Position numbers and translations under genes: made by a program. Below are positions 61,418 through 64,000 of a stretch of DNA of 64,000 nt, in pieces (the first letter of the stretch is position 1; the number at the start of each line of letters is the position of its first letter). Below the pieces are notes generated by a model that made no database searches, had not been told where the DNA came from, and saw nothing but the letters and a program-made list of their open reading frames with translations. This stretch comes from Enterobacteriaceae bacterium RIT693 (GTDB lineage Bacteria; Pseudomonadota; Gammaproteobacteria; Enterobacterales; Enterobacteriaceae), in NCBI GenBank assembly GCA_009668225.1, contig WJYK01000012.1:1-64000 (forward strand). Direction: 5' to 3'.

Positions 61418-61897
61418 TTATTTGTACTCACACATCATGACCCAATTATCATTAATCATCATCAGCCAGCGCCCCTGATTAATAGGTTTAAATAACAACG
61501 CCAGATCTTGATTACTTTCACTTATCAAAAACATTTTCTTAGGTAACTGATCGCCAGGTGCAATATTTAGTTCAGCGACGCGTCCGTGCACCACACTTCC
61601 TTTTCGCTTCACCCCTTGTAGCACCAGTGAACGATTGAAAACCTTGTCCCCCGCGGTGTCTGACTTGATACCAAACAACGTTAATCGGGACAGTTTTGGC
61701 CACCAGGTAATCACGCCATTAAAACGGTAGTGCTCAAGATTTTCATCAATAAAACGTCCATCATGAATGACGCTGCTGCACGGTTCAGTCGGTGTTCTTT
61801 GGGCATCAAAATAGCCCCAACTCATATAAGCCAGAGCCCCACCAATACACAGAGCAAACCCCGCTATCAGTACGAAGAATAGTATTCGTAGCTGCAT
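61418..61897 (-). CDS. FidL-like membrane protein
   Basis: A 159-residue protein with a single N-terminal membrane helix (about 5-25) and a periplasmic part (FNGVITWWPKLSRLTLFGIKSD ... LNIAPGDQLPKKMFLISESNQD). It resembles the FidL-like family found beside MarT/CadC-type regulators, and here it also overlaps the regulator gene by 31 bases. FidL proteins are thought to be accessory to the membrane regulator, as ToxS is to ToxR. AGGAGGG site before the start. Confidence 0.75.
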   Translation of the reverse strand: MQLRILFFVLIAGFALCIGGALAYMSWGYFDAQRTPTEPCSSVIHDGRFIDENLEHYRFNGVITWWPKLSRLTLFGIKSDTAGDKVFNRSLVLQGVKRKGSVVHGRVAELNIAPGDQLPKKMFLISESNQDLALLFKPINQGRWLMMINDNWVMMCEYK

Positions 61898-62613
61898 TTT
61901 CCCTCCTTCGTCAATTCCCCCTCACACTGAGCAACAAAGACTTTTGGCCCGTTAGAGGCAATGTAGACGTTATTAATTCCCTCAGGTAACGCGTGCCGCT
62001 TCTGTACCAGCACAGCACGGTCAACGCTGCGCCGGGACGAGAAATGAAAGGTTACGCCGTCAAGAAAGACTTGCTCCTGAAACGCCCGGGGCTTCTCCAT
62101 CAAAAACGGCACGATAACCGGCGGGAGGAGAATCAACGCGACACAAAAGACCGCCAACACCCGGGAGTAAAAAGGGCTAAACGGCGGAAGCAGCGCACGC
62201 GTCCCGGTGGCAGGCATGCTTACTGGCTCCTCGCCGAGGCAGTCATCTACGCATTCGACTTCACACGCCACGACATCGTCATCAATGACCTCCGGCGGTG
62301 ATTCACAGGGCACCAGCACAATCCCATAACGTGGGATCGTTTTAATGATACTCCCCGGTAGCCCCGCATACTGTAGCTTGCGGCGCAGCATTTTTATCAG
62401 CTGGTGATAGCTGGATTCACTGACGATGGTTCCCTGGCTATGCCATATCTCCTCGAATATGGTTTCCTTTTTGCATTTACCGCTGATAATCAGCTCCAGC
62501 AGGCGTCGCTCATTGGGCGTAAGATGAATATCGCCATATTCCCGGCTGGCCAGGCATGATTTCTCCGGTACGAACGTCACGGTAGCTGAAAGAGATATTT
62601 CTTCGCGATTCAC
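61867..62613 (-). CDS. MarT/CadC-like membrane-bound winged-helix regulator
   Basis: A 248-residue protein starting at GTG (62611-62613). Residues about 15-107 form an OmpR/CadC-type winged helix (LTPNERRLLELIISG, VSESSYHQLIKMLRRKLQYAGLPGSIIKTIPRYGIVL). After a variable linker comes one membrane helix (about 150-172, VLAVFCVALILLPPVIVPFL) and a periplasmic segment containing a few Cys residues. ToxR-like proteins sense the periplasm and bind DNA directly. Its FidL-like partner is downstream. Likely target genes are the neighbouring chitinases, adhesin or secretion operon. Confidence 0.82.
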   Translation of the reverse strand: MNREEISLSATVTFVPEKSCLASREYGDIHLTPNERRLLELIISGKCKKETIFEEIWHSQGTIVSESSYHQLIKMLRRKLQYAGLPGSIIKTIPRYGIVLVPCESPPEVIDDDVVACEVECVDDCLGEEPVSMPATGTRALLPPFSPFYSRVLAVFCVALILLPPVIVPFLMEKPRAFQEQVFLDGVTFHFSSRRSVDRAVLVQKRHALPEGINNVYIASNGPKVFVAQCEGELTKEGKCSYEYYSSY

Positions 62614-63108
62614 GGGAAAGGTCCTGGATAATTATCGGGCTAACGGTTTTATTGCGAATACCTGAATTCGTTCAGCCTGAATAAGACATAATTTGTCTGA
62701 GTACCGCATTTTTTCTCTCTACGGCTCTGGTGTGAATATTGATGACGTACCGTAACAATATCCCCACATAAATGATAGAGCCTTTATCCTCACCCCCATT
62801 TCCATCAATGAGTTTCCTGAGAATACCTGGTCTTCACCCTGATTTTATTATCAGTATTTCATGAGTAATACCTGATTATAATCCTGTTCCTACAAGAATT
62901 AATGAATTTCAATGAAGAAATATCTCAGTCCGCCCTGCGAGTTCTCGCTCTGCCACGAGACATTCCCCATGCTCAGATAAAAATCCGTCTGGCATAGTGT
63001 GAGAATAGCGTCGCCCCGCCTGCAGCAAGTTATATCTATGTTATGTTTATGCACGAATGAAATATTGCCACGCGTTTAATATTCCAAACTAAGGATGATT
63101 GGGGTTCT
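62614..63108. promoter_or_regulatory. 495-bp divergent intergenic region
   Basis: This moderately AT-rich stretch lies between the divergent MarT-like and LuxR-type genes and holds their promoters. No gene, hairpin or known operator was recognised. Confidence 0.5.
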
Positions 63109-63642
63109 ATGGCTATTTATCTTTTTTCAGACGACAACTATTTTGCCGTCGGCCTGAATGGGCTCATCCGCAAAGAGAACATGACCCTGTGCGCGTACGG
63201 CTGGGAAAAGTGGGAACCGCATTTTGTCTATCGCCAGATATTCCCCGGCGATATATTGTTGCTCGATGGCAGTAGTGAAAAATTCATCAAAAAGAGCCTC
63301 TGCTTTCCGTTGAACCAGCAGCTTGCCAAAATCTTCATTTTTTACGACAACCGCAAAAAACTCATCCCCGCATTTAGCTGCTGGTCACACGGCGCCAGGA
63401 GCATGAATCTGGAAAGTCTGGGCATAACGCTTGACAGGCTCCACCAGCAAGCAACGCTGCAAAGCTACCATCCAGGGCTGTTGACCCGAAGAGAAAGCCA
63501 GATTATCGGTCTCATTTGCCGGAGCTTTCCTATCTACCGCATCGCCCAGGAGCTGTCGGTCTCGATAAAAACCATCAGTAATCATAAAAACAATGCATTG
63601 AGGAAACTCGGCGTTGGCAGTATTAATGAACTGCTCATCTGA
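63109..63642 (+). CDS. LuxR-type transcriptional regulator
   Basis: A 177-residue regulator. The N-terminal part (about 1-105) resembles a degenerate receiver (MAIYLFSDDNYFAVGLNGLI, ILLLDGSSEKF), with no clean phosphorylation site in place of the usual LLD.xMP. The C-terminal LuxR helix-turn-helix is LLTRRESQIIGLICRSFPIYRIAQELSVSIKTISNHKNNALRKLG. Such short LuxR regulators often control fimbriae or motility in enterics. It may regulate the region's surface genes. Confidence 0.82.
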   Translation: MAIYLFSDDNYFAVGLNGLIRKENMTLCAYGWEKWEPHFVYRQIFPGDILLLDGSSEKFIKKSLCFPLNQQLAKIFIFYDNRKKLIPAFSCWSHGARSMNLESLGITLDRLHQQATLQSYHPGLLTRRESQIIGLICRSFPIYRIAQELSVSIKTISNHKNNALRKLGVGSINELLI

Positions 63643-63762
63643 GCAAGCCATCTGTACAGCGGCTTCCCCGTCGGTCTAAACTGTAGTGAATAACGCACCT
63701 GACCCTGTTCAGGATCAGCCTTTTATCATTAAGGCACTTGCCTCTTTCCCGGATCGGATGTG

Positions 63763-64000
63763 ATGCAAAAAACCGTTCTGATTGCCGACGATCACCCCGT
63801 TTATTTACTGGGCTTACGCACGCTTCTGCAAACGCGCAGCGACCGCTATCGCATTGTCCATGAAGCACTCAACGCTGATGAGGTGATGGATAAACTGGCG
63901 CAATCCCCCGTGGATATCATCATCACGGATTTAAGTATGCCCGGAGAGCACTACCCGGACGGGTTAACGATGATCCAAACCCTCGCCCGTCGCTATCCGG
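63763..64000 (+). CDS. NarL/FixJ-family response regulator, 3' end missing
   Basis: The first 79 codons of a response regulator, starting with MQKTVLIADDHPVYLLGLRTLL and including the phospho-acceptor motif IIITDLSMPG. The gene runs off the right edge. It belongs to the NarL/BvgA-like class. Its DNA-binding domain lies outside the window, and its kinase is not visible. Follows the LuxR-type gene on the same strand. Confidence 0.85.
   Translation, partial: MQKTVLIADDHPVYLLGLRTLLQTRSDRYRIVHEALNADEVMDKLAQSPVDIIITDLSMPGEHYPDGLTMIQTLARRYP

Overview
The window reads as a chromosomal segment of an enterobacterium. The genes recognisable as ZinT, DcuS/DcuR, class I fumarase, FhuB/FhuD, a VirK/YbjX protein, an OmpC/OmpF-type porin and CybB are all close to their E. 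coli relatives. Base composition is moderately GC-rich in genes and strongly AT-rich in several intergenic regions. I cannot name the species; a Cedecea/Enterobacter-like genus is only a guess.

Layout. 1-440: 5' part of a T6SS hcp gene running off the left edge. 598-8171: hydroxamate-siderophore locus (TonB-dependent receptor, FhuD-like binding protein, FhuB-like double permease, SyrD/YojI-type ABC exporter) under a Fur-like box, with a divergent AraC regulator. 8236-20974: C4-dicarboxylate/anaerobic fumarate block (DcuSR, ApbE flavin transferase, three-domain OYE/FMN/FAD reductase, DASS carrier, class I fumarase, second two-component system, GlcG-like protein), with a perfect FNR site upstream of the carrier. 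21013-29039: zinT with a Zur box, a VirK/YbjX protein, an autotransporter, two small or enzyme-like genes and a porin. 29872-33926: a complete dlt-type D-alanylation operon in the order D-X-B-A-C, including a 40-codon DltX-like microprotein. 34356-62613: a chitin-centred secretion region, followed by LuxR-type and response-regulator genes to the right edge.

The chitin region has two GH18 chitinases, an AA10 lytic polysaccharide monooxygenase and a subtilase-like protease. All four end in CBM5/12-like or related aromatic-rich chitin-binding modules. It also has a 12-gene secretion operon that is not a textbook gsp operon: GspD/E/F/G-like core proteins are combined with separate PilM/N/O/P-like inner-membrane proteins, a TPR-bearing lipoprotein secretin, extra pseudopilins and a lytic transglycosylase. 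The prepilin peptidase lies 11 kb away on the other strand, beyond a 2071-residue intimin-like adhesin, the protease and the LPMO. My inference is that this is a dedicated exporter for chitin-degrading enzymes, probably controlled by the nearby MarT/FidL-like, MASE1-like and LuxR-type genes.

The two most unusual items are the Gram-negative dlt operon with DltX and the hybrid type II/type IV-pilus-like secretion operon. No tRNA, rRNA, CRISPR array or intact insertion sequence was seen.
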